Assembly: GCF_021044565.1 (NCBI RefSeq)
Contig: NZ_CP087997.1
Location: 2,666,001-2,730,000 of the forward strand
Source of the DNA: Subtercola endophyticus
Lineage (GTDB): Bacteria > Actinomycetota > Actinomycetes > Actinomycetales > Microbacteriaceae
Reading direction: 5' to 3'
DNA: 64,000 nt
Part shown: piece after piece, positions 7,065 through 15,199 of the stretch
Layout of the letters: every line of letters starts with the position of its first letter
How positions within the stretch are numbered: the first letter of the stretch is position 1
Notes under the pieces: generated by a model
What the model was told of the DNA's origin: nothing
The model's database searches: none
The model's input: the letters and a program-made list of their open reading frames with translations, nothing else
Program-made: the position numbers and the translations under genes

Positions 7065-8711
7065 TCAGGGCTGGCCTGTGGCCGTTCCCGCAGCGATCTG
7101 GGCGACCTGCGCGGCGGTCAAGGGGAGCCAGGGCGACCCGTCGGGATCTTTCGCCGTTGTCGCCGCCGGGCTGTCACCTTGCGTCCACCACTTGGCCTGA
7201 TAGGGCACGCCGTCGAGCAGAACACGATCGCCCGCCGTGTAGACAGTGGTGCCAGACCAGTTCGGATACGTTCCCGGTGGCAGGGTCGGCACAACGTACG
7301 GCGTTTCACCGGGCAGAACCGGGCCGACCAGCGACCAGGGAGTATCTGTCGTGGCTTTCACCGGATCATCCGGAGTATCACCCTGCGTCCACCACTTGGC
7401 CTCGTACACATTGCCGTGCCAGACGATCTTGGCGCCCGCCAGATACGTGGCGGTTGCCGACCAGATCGGGTAGGGGCTCGTCGCGGGGTCGTCTGCGGCA
7501 GGCCCACTAGCGCGGCCCGGGGCCGCGGGCGCCGCTGAGGAGGGCGCTACGGTCGGCGTGGCCGTAACCACGGAATCGCCGTCGGACGATGCGTCGAAGC
7601 CCCCAGCCAACACCTCGGCGAACGTCTTATCGCCTTGATCGACGCCGCTGCAGAGATTCGACACTGTCGTGACGTCGATGTAGTTGGGGCTGCACGATTG
7701 GTCGCGATTCAGTGACCACTCAGAGAGCCGGCCGAGCTGCTTCTGCTGGGCGAAGGCATTGAGCTGGCTCGCGTCATCGAGCGAAAAGACTTCGCCGGCG
7801 ACATCGTTCTGGCCGATCATCGGTGTTGCGCCGAGCTTCGCCCAGAGCGTCGCGTCGGTCTGCTGCGTTCCCGAAGCGTTGTACGCCGTGGCGAGCTGAT
7901 CGTGAGTCGCATTGAGCGCATCTATCGCTGCCTGACCCATCGATTCGCCCTTCAGATCGATGCCGTAGTCCATGGTCATGATGTTCACCCCGGTGAGATC
8001 CACCCCCGCGGCGAGGAATTGAGCGATCTGACGGGTTCCGTCGGCCGTGAGACCGGTCGGCATGACCGGAAGCGTCAGCCAGACGGCGAGGTCTTTGCCT
8101 GCCTTGCGGCGCTCCGCCTGAAGCGCGGCAATCGCTTCGGCTCGTCGCTCACCGACAGCCGCATCCGTCAAGCCGACGCCCTCCACGTCGAGGTCGATCG
8201 TCGAAAGCTGGTAGCGGTCGACAACGGTCTGGTACGCAGCGCTGAGGTCGCCTACGCTGGTGCAGGCTGTCGCCAGATCGGTGTTGATCGCCCCGCCGAA
8301 CGACACGATCGGGTCGCCACCGACCTGTCGCAGGCGCGCGATACGCCGGTCGAGGTCGATTGATTGTGACGCGGCATCCAGCGTATAGGCCCCACCCCAG
8401 CTCGGCGTGCACTCGGTCGCCGCACCGGCGACGACGAACGACAGCACTACATTCTTCTGGCTGGCATTCGCCGGGTCTTCGAAGGCGTATTGCGGCGTGA
8501 GCGTCGTGTCGACGTAGCCGGCGAAGAAGGGAGCCTGACTGCTCGCCCTCGCCTGGTCGACCACGAAGAAGTGAAAACCGAAAACGGCGCCGGCCGCTAT
8601 CACGACCACGACCGTGACGGCGAGCAGCACGCGCCCGAACGACAGACGCTTGCCTGCTCGAGGGTTCGCCGGCTCGGGAGGAGCATCTGGTAGCGACGGT
8701 GTTGTACTCAT
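7065..8711 (-). CDS. Membrane-anchored GH18 chitinase-like protein with two chitin-binding modules
   Basis: A 548-residue exported protein. One membrane anchor spans about 27-50 and a GH18-like TIM barrel about 60-380. The barrel shows SFGG (137-140) and IDLDVEG, giving D173, D175 and catalytic E177; the first Asp of the usual DxxDxDxE motif is Ser. The C-terminus has two CBM5/12-type modules (about 410-460 and 473-525), each with AKWWTQGD, separated by Pro/Ala-rich linkers. Start and upstream stop overlap as ATGA, so it is translationally coupled to the GT2 synthase. It may hydrolyse or bind chitin or a beta-GlcNAc polymer; whether it acts on the synthase product is inference. Confidence 0.88.
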   Translation of the reverse strand: MSTTPSLPDAPPEPANPRAGKRLSFGRVLLAVTVVVVIAAGAVFGFHFFVVDQARASSQAPFFAGYVDTTLTPQYAFEDPANASQKNVVLSFVVAGAATECTPSWGGAYTLDAASQSIDLDRRIARLRQVGGDPIVSFGGAINTDLATACTSVGDLSAAYQTVVDRYQLSTIDLDVEGVGLTDAAVGERRAEAIAALQAERRKAGKDLAVWLTLPVMPTGLTADGTRQIAQFLAAGVDLTGVNIMTMDYGIDLKGESMGQAAIDALNATHDQLATAYNASGTQQTDATLWAKLGATPMIGQNDVAGEVFSLDDASQLNAFAQQKQLGRLSEWSLNRDQSCSPNYIDVTTVSNLCSGVDQGDKTFAEVLAGGFDASSDGDSVVTATPTVAPSSAAPAAPGRASGPAADDPATSPYPIWSATATYLAGAKIVWHGNVYEAKWWTQGDTPDDPVKATTDTPWSLVGPVLPGETPYVVPTLPPGTYPNWSGTTVYTAGDRVLLDGVPYQAKWWTQGDSPAATTAKDPDGSPWLPLTAAQVAQIAAGTATGQP

Positions 8712-10963
8712 GAGGCTCGGCTTTCTGTACCGGCGGGAGCGTGACCGTGGTACAGCGCTTTCTCCCAATCGAAATCAGCGGTCGGAGTCACAGCGATCGC
8801 CCGAGGCGTGGGCACACGATCGATCCACATCCAGTCGGTGAGACCCAGCCAGACGTCGGCGAGCGAATTCACAATGCCGATGTTGTCGAGAATCGCCCAC
8901 GACGCACAGATCGCGTTGAAGGCGGCGAAAGCCGCGTTGCCCCAGTTCTGATCGATCACGTTGCGCCAGACCGTGAGAACGGAGAAGGCGACGATGCCGT
9001 ACGGCGCGATCACGTAGAGCAGTTGCGAGGCAGTTCGATTGCTCACCTTCGGCGTTCTCGCGAACGGAATCTTCTTGCCCGTCAGCGACTGCTCGATCGA
9101 TTTGATGACGCCGGCAAGATTCACCGGCAGCAAGATCAGATTGAACCCGTAGATGCGAAAGATGTCGCTTCGCTTGTAGCCGCACGCTTTCAAGTCGCTC
9201 GCCTGAGCAATGAAGTAGGGCAACGCTGCTACGAGCACCAGCGGACTCAACAACCGGCTGTCGTACGGATAGGCGAGCAAGAACACCAGCCCGAAGCTCG
9301 CCCAGGCAATCGAGGCCATGTAGTTGATACGCAGCATGGCCTCGGTCATTCGAATCGGGTCACCCGCCCTTCTGCGCGCCTTCATCTGACGCATGAACTT
9401 CGACAGAATCAGCAGCCCGCCATTCGCCCACCGTCTGCGCTGCACGATGAGCGAACCGAAGTCGGGCGGTGTCGCGCTGTAGCTCAGCCGCTCGGGATAA
9501 TTCACCAGAGTCCAACCATGCTCGCCCAGGTCGATGCTCGACTCGGTGTCTTCGATCACGGTTCGGTCTTGCACATAACGGCTGATCTCGAACCCGCCGA
9601 CCGTCTCGATTTCGAGAATGTCGTCGAGCGCCTCCATTCGGATGACCGCATTGGCACCCACCCAGAAGGTCGCGTTGTATTCGGTGAGCCCCTGGTGCAG
9701 AATGTGCTGCAGATCGGTGGTAGCCCCCGCCAGGCGCTCTATGCGCGTGGGCGCGCCACGGAACGACGAGTACGGCGTCTGGGTGACCGCGACCCGCTCG
9801 TTGTCGGGTTGTTCGAGCAGATACACCAGTCGCAGACAATAATCGCGCAATAACAGTGAGTCAGCATCGAGTGTCAGCAGGTACTGCGCGTTGGGAATCA
9901 CCCTGTCGGCCTCGTTGGCTGCCGCCACGGGTCGCAAGATCATTCCATCGGGCGTGCGCTCTTCACGAAAGCGGCCTCCCATTAGGCCGATGTAGGCGTT
10001 CAGGTTCATCGCCTTGTTCGCCTCGTGCGAGAGCGATGCGAACTTCTTGCGCTCGAACGTTTCGGTTTCGACGCTGAAGATCCAGACGAGCCGCCGGTGC
10101 AGTTCGAGCATCCGCTCGCTCGTCAGCTCGGCGCGATCGTTCACCGCTGCCTCGAGAGCGCTCGCGGTGAGCTCGAGGTCGTCAGCCAGCCCCTTCAGTA
10201 CTTGATCGATGAAGAAGGTGTCGACGTGATCTTCGTGGGCTTCGGCGTCGGCCATGTCGCGCAGCCATTGCTCCGCCGCGCGATACTCGCCCGCCAGCGC
10301 ACTGACGGATTCCGTACTGACACGCCCGTTCATCGCCACGGCGCGCTCGAACGTAACGAGCGCATCGGCGAAGCGGGTGCTCGGCTCTAACAGCGACTCC
10401 TCGATCTCGCCCGTTATGCGGCGCGTGCTCTCGAGTCGGTACGCCACGTAGGGGTCGACCGGCGCGGGAGAGTCATCGAGCAGCAACACGACGCGAAGCG
10501 ACGGGTACTCCTGCAGCGCGGCCGACCAGAGAGTCTTTCTTACGACAGAGGGTTCTTCGGCGTAGGAGGGCACCAGCACGGTCATGCCCTGCGGATGCTC
10601 GGTGGCGAAGTGCCGGTCGAGTTCAGCGCGTGGCACGCGAACGTGGTCTCGAAAGCGCCGAAGTGCGCCCTGCCGGGCGACCAAGTACATCAAGGCGGAG
10701 AACGTCAGGAACGTGACGACCAGCAAGTAGAAAATGGCCTCGAGTGAGAGCCTGAAGTCTTGATTGCCGTATTCGAAGATGAGCCGCGCGACGGTCGTGA
10801 TCAGGTAGAGCACCCAGGCGGTCACGGTCACCACAACAGCGATGCGGCCCCAGACGATCTTGGCGTCAGAGGGTCGCTCGTGCACGGTCGGCAGCGGAAT
10901 GCGGTTGCGCTCCGAGCCCCATTGCCTCCGGCGCACAGAAGGTTGCTTCGTCGACTTCGACAT
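8708..10963 (-). CDS. Processive family-2 glycosyltransferase, cellulose/chitin-synthase-like
   Basis: A 751-residue membrane glycosyltransferase. Two helices lie near the N-terminus (about 40-100) and a cytoplasmic GT2 domain contains TLDADS (about 362-367), VIEDTES and QRRRW (about 507-511). At least five membrane helices follow. The D, D, TED-like and QxxRW motifs mark processive beta-glycan synthases. A long helical insertion of about 150 residues in the GT domain is unusual. The ATG at 10963 has GAGG five bases upstream. The only gene coupled to it is the GH18 protein, which suggests a beta-1,4-GlcNAc or other beta-glycan, but the sugar cannot be read from sequence alone. Confidence 0.9.
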   Translation of the reverse strand: MSKSTKQPSVRRRQWGSERNRIPLPTVHERPSDAKIVWGRIAVVVTVTAWVLYLITTVARLIFEYGNQDFRLSLEAIFYLLVVTFLTFSALMYLVARQGALRRFRDHVRVPRAELDRHFATEHPQGMTVLVPSYAEEPSVVRKTLWSAALQEYPSLRVVLLLDDSPAPVDPYVAYRLESTRRITGEIEESLLEPSTRFADALVTFERAVAMNGRVSTESVSALAGEYRAAEQWLRDMADAEAHEDHVDTFFIDQVLKGLADDLELTASALEAAVNDRAELTSERMLELHRRLVWIFSVETETFERKKFASLSHEANKAMNLNAYIGLMGGRFREERTPDGMILRPVAAANEADRVIPNAQYLLTLDADSLLLRDYCLRLVYLLEQPDNERVAVTQTPYSSFRGAPTRIERLAGATTDLQHILHQGLTEYNATFWVGANAVIRMEALDDILEIETVGGFEISRYVQDRTVIEDTESSIDLGEHGWTLVNYPERLSYSATPPDFGSLIVQRRRWANGGLLILSKFMRQMKARRRAGDPIRMTEAMLRINYMASIAWASFGLVFLLAYPYDSRLLSPLVLVAALPYFIAQASDLKACGYKRSDIFRIYGFNLILLPVNLAGVIKSIEQSLTGKKIPFARTPKVSNRTASQLLYVIAPYGIVAFSVLTVWRNVIDQNWGNAAFAAFNAICASWAILDNIGIVNSLADVWLGLTDWMWIDRVPTPRAIAVTPTADFDWEKALYHGHAPAGTESRAS

Positions 10964-11288
10964 GAATCCTCGTAAACAGGTTGTTGGCGTGCCGATCAGC
11001 ACAGGACGCTTCGGCTTTCACAGGCTATGCGGATCACCCCCGTCGAGAGCTGCCGCTCGGGCAAAGCTGAGCAGAAACTTGCAGAACGCTAACCTTTCGC
11101 TTCGCCGTGTCTGGCGCCAAGGAGCGCACAGCCCGCTCGACCGACGCCGAGTCACGTTACGCGACGAGCATCTAACGTTTAGCGACGAATCCGCGCCCGA
11201 GCGCGGCTCACGCAACATCTCCCCGTTTTCATGATCTGTACCGGCTTCGACACCACCGTCGTCTCCGGCACTGCGAATGGGGAGAAAC
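10964..11288. other. Divergent intergenic region, probable promoters
   Basis: This 325-bp gap separates the leftward GT2-GH18 unit from the rightward Tat-leader gene. It has no supported ORF. GCGACGA occurs twice around CTAACGTTTAG (11171-11181), whose ends pair as CTAA/TTAG. I see no convincing -35/-10 pair. Confidence 0.4.
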
Positions 11289-11852
11289 ATGATCGAAGCC
11301 AACGGCTCACCCGAGCTGCCATCGAACGCGGCCCAGAACGCCGCGCCTGCCACTCACTCGCCGGCTCGCATCGCCGGCATCGAACGCCGCACCATCGTCA
11401 AGGGCGCCGCGTGGTCGCTGCCCGTCATCGCCCTCGCCGTCGGCGCACCCGCACAGGCCGCGAGCGGCGACGTCAACGTTGGCGCCTTCCAGCTCGACGG
11501 AACGTGTGGCGTCTTGGGCGTTCTCGGCCCCGGTTTCACGCTGACCGCAGGTGCGGTGGCGCTGCCCGTTGGAACAACGGTGACCATCCTCGGATCCGGC
11601 ATCGCCAACATCGGTGTCTTCAGCGTCACCGGAGGCACGGCTTCTGTAAGTGTGCTCAGCGCCACCAGTCGGCAGATCGTGCTGACAAGCGCCGTGGCCG
11701 CGGGTGCAACGATCGCCTTCCGCACCACCCTCTCGATCTCGGTGGCGTTCACTCTCACTGCCTCCGCGACCCTTCCGACGGGGTACACCAGCACCGGAGC
11801 AAAGGCAGCAGGATCGGTTACGGCGACGCTCATCCTCTGCTCCCACACCTGA
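11289..11852 (+). CDS. Secreted protein with twin-arginine leader, unknown function
   Basis: The start at 11289 follows GGGGAG with four bases spacing. Around residue 35 it has ERRTIVKGAAWSLPVIAL followed by AVGAPAQAA, almost the same leader as the proteins at 2602 and 14605. The mature portion (about 130 residues) is Gly, Thr, Val and Ser rich with regular beta-strand spacing. It has two Cys, one early (GTCGVLG) and one near the C-terminus (LILCSHT), possibly a disulfide. Only 22 bp separates it from the MauE-thioredoxin fusion, so the two are likely co-transcribed. That would fit a need for disulfide chemistry outside the cell (inference). No family recognised. Confidence 0.75.
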   Translation: MIEANGSPELPSNAAQNAAPATHSPARIAGIERRTIVKGAAWSLPVIALAVGAPAQAASGDVNVGAFQLDGTCGVLGVLGPGFTLTAGAVALPVGTTVTILGSGIANIGVFSVTGGTASVSVLSATSRQIVLTSAVAAGATIAFRTTLSISVAFTLTASATLPTGYTSTGAKAAGSVTATLILCSHT

Positions 11853-11874
11853 TCCCTTTCCACTCGTGCCAGGG

Positions 11875-12954
11875 ATGGCGGTCGACTTCGCGACTGCCAT
11901 CTCTGGCATAGCCCGACCATCCTTTGGCAGGAAAAGAGCTCGGCACGTGCTTCTCATCGCATCGACCCTCTCGACAACGCTCTTGGCACTCGTGTTCGGT
12001 GCAAGCGGGGCTCTCAAACTCGGCAGCATCGACGCGACACACTCCGCCTTGACCGCTCTGGGCGCGCCACGATTTCTGCGAAACAGACCGATCGCCGCCG
12101 CCGTCCCCTACGCCGAGCTCGCCTTGTCGATCGCGCTGATCTGTGCACCTTCGCCCCTCTTCACAGCCGTTAGCGCCGTGGCAGTAGCCGTCAGCGCAGT
12201 CTTTCTCCTGCTCGCAGCGAGAAGCGCTGGTCGGCCTGAGGCGGTGTACTGCAACTGTTTTGGCTCTCTTTCGGCTCAGCCGATCGGCCGCGCCACGGTC
12301 ATACGAAACGGCATCCTGCTCGTCTTCGCGGTCATCACCTTGACCTTCGCCAGAGAGGGAGTGGTGCCGACGATCGCAGCGCTCGACGCCCCCTCGCTCA
12401 TCGCTTATCTCGCAGTGTTGTCGCTTGTGCTCGTGGCTTGCGTGGCACTGCTGCTGACACGTGCTGCCCGCCACACCACGCTGCCGTCCCCCGAATCATC
12501 GACGACTTTCGACAGCACGCCGTGGCCGATTCCCGACGTCGAGGTGACAACCGGCACGGGCGACGTCATTCCGTTGGCGCACGTCGCATCACACAAAGCG
12601 ACCCTGCTGTTCCTCGTCTCTGCGGAATGCACGCCGTGCCGATACATCCTCTCGAGCATCCCGGCCTGGCAGCAGCAACTGCTCGGTGCCGTAGACATAG
12701 CGCTTCTCACGTCTGAGAAGCCGAGCGTCATGGCTCCGCTTGTCGACGGACTCACCGTGCCGGTCTATTACGGCTATCGGGCGCTGCTCACTGTGACCAA
12801 GCTTTCTGGCGTACCCGCCGCGTTTCTCCTCACCCCCGACCGCAACGTCTCTGCCGGACCGGCGCTCGGGAGTGACGAAATCGACGGAATGATGGCCGCA
12901 GTCACTGCGGCCATCGTCGAACAAGGGATGGGCGTTAACGCACTGAATCGCTGA
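11875..12954 (+). CDS. MauE-type membrane protein fused to a thioredoxin-like domain
   Basis: The first half (to about residue 200) has five or so membrane helices with the MauE/DoxX-like pattern: GALKL, GAPRFLR, AELALS and a conserved YCNCFG. The second half is a thioredoxin-like fold with ATLLFLVSAECTPCRYIL, a CxxC redox centre, and GVPAAFLLTPD supplying the cis-Pro region. MauE-type proteins act in redox maturation of exported proteins, so this is probably a one-chain electron relay plus thioredoxin. The ATG at 11875 follows AGGG closely. A GTG near 11946 after AGGAAAAGAG is a good alternative that would begin directly at the first helix. Confidence 0.82.
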   Translation: MAVDFATAISGIARPSFGRKRARHVLLIASTLSTTLLALVFGASGALKLGSIDATHSALTALGAPRFLRNRPIAAAVPYAELALSIALICAPSPLFTAVSAVAVAVSAVFLLLAARSAGRPEAVYCNCFGSLSAQPIGRATVIRNGILLVFAVITLTFAREGVVPTIAALDAPSLIAYLAVLSLVLVACVALLLTRAARHTTLPSPESSTTFDSTPWPIPDVEVTTGTGDVIPLAHVASHKATLLFLVSAECTPCRYILSSIPAWQQQLLGAVDIALLTSEKPSVMAPLVDGLTVPVYYGYRALLTVTKLSGVPAAFLLTPDRNVSAGPALGSDEIDGMMAAVTAAIVEQGMGVNALNR

Positions 12955-12993
12955 CGCGAACCAGGCTCATCCGATCAGAGTAAACGGGAATCA

Positions 12994-13014
12994 TGCGATT
13001 TCTTTGGAATCGCA
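12994..13014. terminator. Short hairpin downstream of the MauE-thioredoxin gene
   Basis: TGCGATT and AATCGCA pair perfectly across a seven-base loop, 40 bp after the stop codon. There is no T-run, so it may be a weak or Rho-assisted terminator, or an operator of the gene at 13199. Confidence 0.35.
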
Positions 13015-13084
13015 GACACCCCTCAAAGCCGATTCTCAGGCTCCGCGAGAGGCCGTCAATTGCGCGACAGCGATAGTCACATTC

Positions 13085-13100
13085 GCGACACGATTGTCGC
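13085..13100. promoter_or_regulatory. Perfect palindrome GCGACA-N4-TGTCGC upstream of the AraC gene
   Basis: Six-base arms pair perfectly around CGAT, 99 bp before the start of the AraC-type gene. Another GCGACA sits about 20 bp upstream. This is a plausible operator, possibly autoregulatory; no binding data. Confidence 0.4.
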
Positions 13101-13113
13101 TCTAGGGCCCAAT

Positions 13114-13160
13114 TTGACCCCCGTTTAGGTTTACTAATCGAAAGCGAGTTGAGGGGTCAA
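13114..13160. promoter_or_regulatory. Inverted repeat TTGACCCC...GGGGTCAA before the AraC gene
   Basis: Perfect 8-bp arms at 13114-13121 and 13153-13160 with a 31-bp spacer lie 38-85 bp upstream of the 13199 start. The spacing of about four helical turns suits a dimeric or looping regulator. Confidence 0.4.
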
Positions 13161-13198
13161 GCGCTTTATTTCCATAGCACTGCAAGTGGGGGCTCCAA

Positions 13199-14035
13199 AT
13201 GAACACAACAGTAAATTCATATGCACTAATGGAATTCGGCTCTGTCTTCATCGCGAAAACATCGCTCATGGCCGGCGTGACACCCGCTAAGCCGGTCGAC
13301 CAGCGGTACGGGCGCAATCTGCACCTTCTCTTTCCGATCGACGGCGGAATCATCGTCAGAAGTGCTCCCGGCACCCAAGACCTGGTCGGCCGATCAGATA
13401 TGGCCTGGCTGAACAACTGGACGCCCTATTCGCTCTACGTCGCAACCCCGTGCCAGGCCGTCTCGGTCTTCGTGCCCGACCGCATTCTCGGTGAAAGCGC
13501 CGACCCCACCTACCGGCTGCCCATCATCGCAAGCCGAGACCTCTCGCTTCGCAACCCCGTTCGCGAATTCGTGCGCAGTCTCACCAACGACGGGGCACCG
13601 ACCGATCGCCTGCCGGCCTACCTCGTCGAGAAACTGATCCTCGAGATGACACTCTCCCTCCTGCTCGAAACCCAGGGAATGCGCAAGATCTCAGCCTCCT
13701 CGTCAGTCGAACAGAGCCTGTACGCCCGGGCGATGGCGTACATCGCCGCCTACAAGACCGACCCCGACCTCACCCCGGGCAAGGTCGCCAGCACCATGAA
13801 CATCTCGGTGCGCCAGCTTCAACGTGCTTTCGCCGCCCAGGACTCGTCTGTGAACGACGAGATCCGCCAGCACCGCGTCGACACCGCCGTGGGCCTACTC
13901 TCCGACCCGGCCTACCGTCACCTCGACCTCGGCCAGATCGCCCAATACGCCGGCTTCGGCGGCCGTGCCGACCTCCGTCGCGCTATCGCCGCCGTGCACG
14001 GCTGCACGCCGACTCAGCTGCGCGTCTCGGCCTAG
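13199..14035 (+). CDS. AraC-family transcriptional regulator
   Basis: The C-terminal ~95 residues form a double helix-turn-helix of AraC type: LTPGKVASTMNISVRQLQRAF is the first HTH and HLDLGQIAQYAGFGGRADLRRAI the second, ending GCTPTQLRVSA. The N-terminal ~170 residues match the cupin-like AraC-binding/ligand domain pattern (AWLNNWTPYSLYVATPCQAVSVFVP). The ATG at 13199 has GGGGG about eight bases upstream. Two palindromic elements precede it. Neighbours on both sides encode Tat-leader secreted proteins, which are candidate targets. The effector is unknown. Confidence 0.93.
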   Translation: MNTTVNSYALMEFGSVFIAKTSLMAGVTPAKPVDQRYGRNLHLLFPIDGGIIVRSAPGTQDLVGRSDMAWLNNWTPYSLYVATPCQAVSVFVPDRILGESADPTYRLPIIASRDLSLRNPVREFVRSLTNDGAPTDRLPAYLVEKLILEMTLSLLLETQGMRKISASSSVEQSLYARAMAYIAAYKTDPDLTPGKVASTMNISVRQLQRAFAAQDSSVNDEIRQHRVDTAVGLLSDPAYRHLDLGQIAQYAGFGGRADLRRAIAAVHGCTPTQLRVSA

Positions 14036-14083
14036 ACACCCACCCACCTGGCCCGGTCGGCCAAGCCCGGCCCGTTATGGCAC

Positions 14084-14605
14084 CTAACCCGCAGCGGGAA
14101 TGGTGTAAATCCCGGCCGTGAAGTTGGCCTGCGAACTCACCGCGGTGACGCTGAGGGTCGTGGGCATCGTTCCGGTCACCGTGAACCCGAAACCGATACC
14201 GCCAGGCTTGGCGTACGGGATAAGAGGTACGCCTTCGTACGTGTACTCCACCGTGCCGCCGGAGAAGTCCTTCGTACGCACCCAGCCCGACGCCGGGCTA
14301 TCGCCGGTGTTGTCGAAGTACTCCGACGCCGCGAACCCCGTGCCGAAGTCGAGAGTGACGAGGATGCTCGTCACGGTCTCATTCGATGAGTTGCCGTTCA
14401 CCACGATCACGCCACCTCCGCGGATGAACTGACCCCACGTGTTGTTTGCCTCGAAGTACAGGATGCCGAGGTCACCCTCCGGCTTCGAGTCCGACGCAGC
14501 TGCGCCAGGAACCGCTACCGCGAGAGCAACAACGGGTGCTGTCCACGCCGCCGCCTTCACCAGAGATCGTCGAGAAATGCCGGGCGTGGGTGCGTCGAGG
14601 CTCAT
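14084..14605 (-). CDS. Secreted protein with twin-arginine leader, unknown function
   Basis: Residues 11-17 read SRRSLVK, followed by AAAWTAPVVALAVAVPGAAAS, a Tat-type leader matching those at 2602 and 11289. The mature 135 residues are Gly, Thr and Val rich with no Cys and a beta-sandwich-like pattern (DLGILYFEAN, ILVTLDFGTGF, GFGFTVTGTMP). No family recognised. It converges on the AraC regulator gene with 48 bp between stops. Together with its two look-alikes it probably belongs to a small paralogous set of exported surface or matrix proteins, sharing the leader more than the mature sequence. Confidence 0.78.
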   Translation of the reverse strand: MSLDAPTPGISRRSLVKAAAWTAPVVALAVAVPGAAASDSKPEGDLGILYFEANNTWGQFIRGGGVIVVNGNSSNETVTSILVTLDFGTGFAASEYFDNTGDSPASGWVRTKDFSGGTVEYTYEGVPLIPYAKPGGIGFGFTVTGTMPTTLSVTAVSSQANFTAGIYTIPAAG

Positions 14606-14640
14606 GCCTTCATATTGTCCGAGCCTCCATACATACGAAT

Positions 14641-14675
14641 AGACCCCCCTCAGAGCGCCACCCGCCCGGGGGTCT
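14641..14675. promoter_or_regulatory. Inverted repeat AGACCCCC...GGGGGTCT
   Basis: Perfect 8-bp arms with a 19-base loop lie 36 bp upstream of the Tat-leader gene start at 14605 (leftward). It could be an operator or a structured 5' leader. Confidence 0.35.
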
Positions 14676-14756
14676 CGTCTCGGGAGCCACCGAAATAGGT
14701 GCCCACCCGCATGCGTGCGACCCGGTTGGGCGGCACCTACTCCGGCAGCACCCCGC

Positions 14757-14777
14757 CGAGCGGCACTCCTTTTAGGA
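14757..14777 (+). repeat. Second copy of the AGCGGCAC-TTTAGG intergenic element
   Basis: Matches 18 of 21 bases at 2419-2439. Both copies sit on the same strand upstream of secreted-protein sequence and are preceded by GGCACC-rich DNA. Confidence 0.55.
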
Positions 14778-15006
14778 TCTGTCGCCCGCCGTCAGCAGCG
14801 GTTCGCCGTGGCTGGTGAAGTTCACCTCCACGGGCACCCTGAACCAGAGCAACTCGATCTCCCAGCTCGTCGCAACCTGGGCCGCCCTTCCCGGCACCGA
14901 CACTCAGGGCGCTCCGTCGGGCACGATCATCCTCGGCACCGCCTACGGCGTGCTCAGCGACGGCACAACGACCCCTGTCATCGCTTGTAACGCCGACTTC
15001 TGGTAA
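14776..15006 (+). pseudogene. Remnant of a secreted-protein gene, C-terminal part only
   Basis: Directly after a TAG at 14773, one frame stays open for 76 codons to the TAA at 15004. It has protein-like composition: LVKFTSTGTLNQSN, GTIILGTAYGVLSDG and a final CNADFW. There is no leader, and the only possible start is a GTG at 14815 without a ribosome site. The text resembles the mature part of the neighbouring exported proteins. I read it as a 5'-deleted relative whose upstream element (14757-14777) was joined to the C-terminus. The rest of the region 14606-15199 shows no other gene. Confidence 0.4.
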
Positions 15007-15199
15007 CCGCGGATCGTTGCCTAACCACCGCGGCCAATTCACCGTGACAAGAGCGCCCCGGCCCTGGGTCGTGCACGATTTGTTTACGTGCACCTCTCAA
15101 GCTTGGGAGTCGAAGTCGCCGGCTCACCAAGGCGGGTAATCGCGCATCCCCCAATACGAGGGCTACAGACTCCGAATAGGAGCACATAAGTTTGCGCAA

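Noticed and set aside
8741..9853. Long rightward open frame across the GT2 gene
   Set aside because: Antisense of a strongly recognisable glycosyltransferase; no ribosome site or family pattern.
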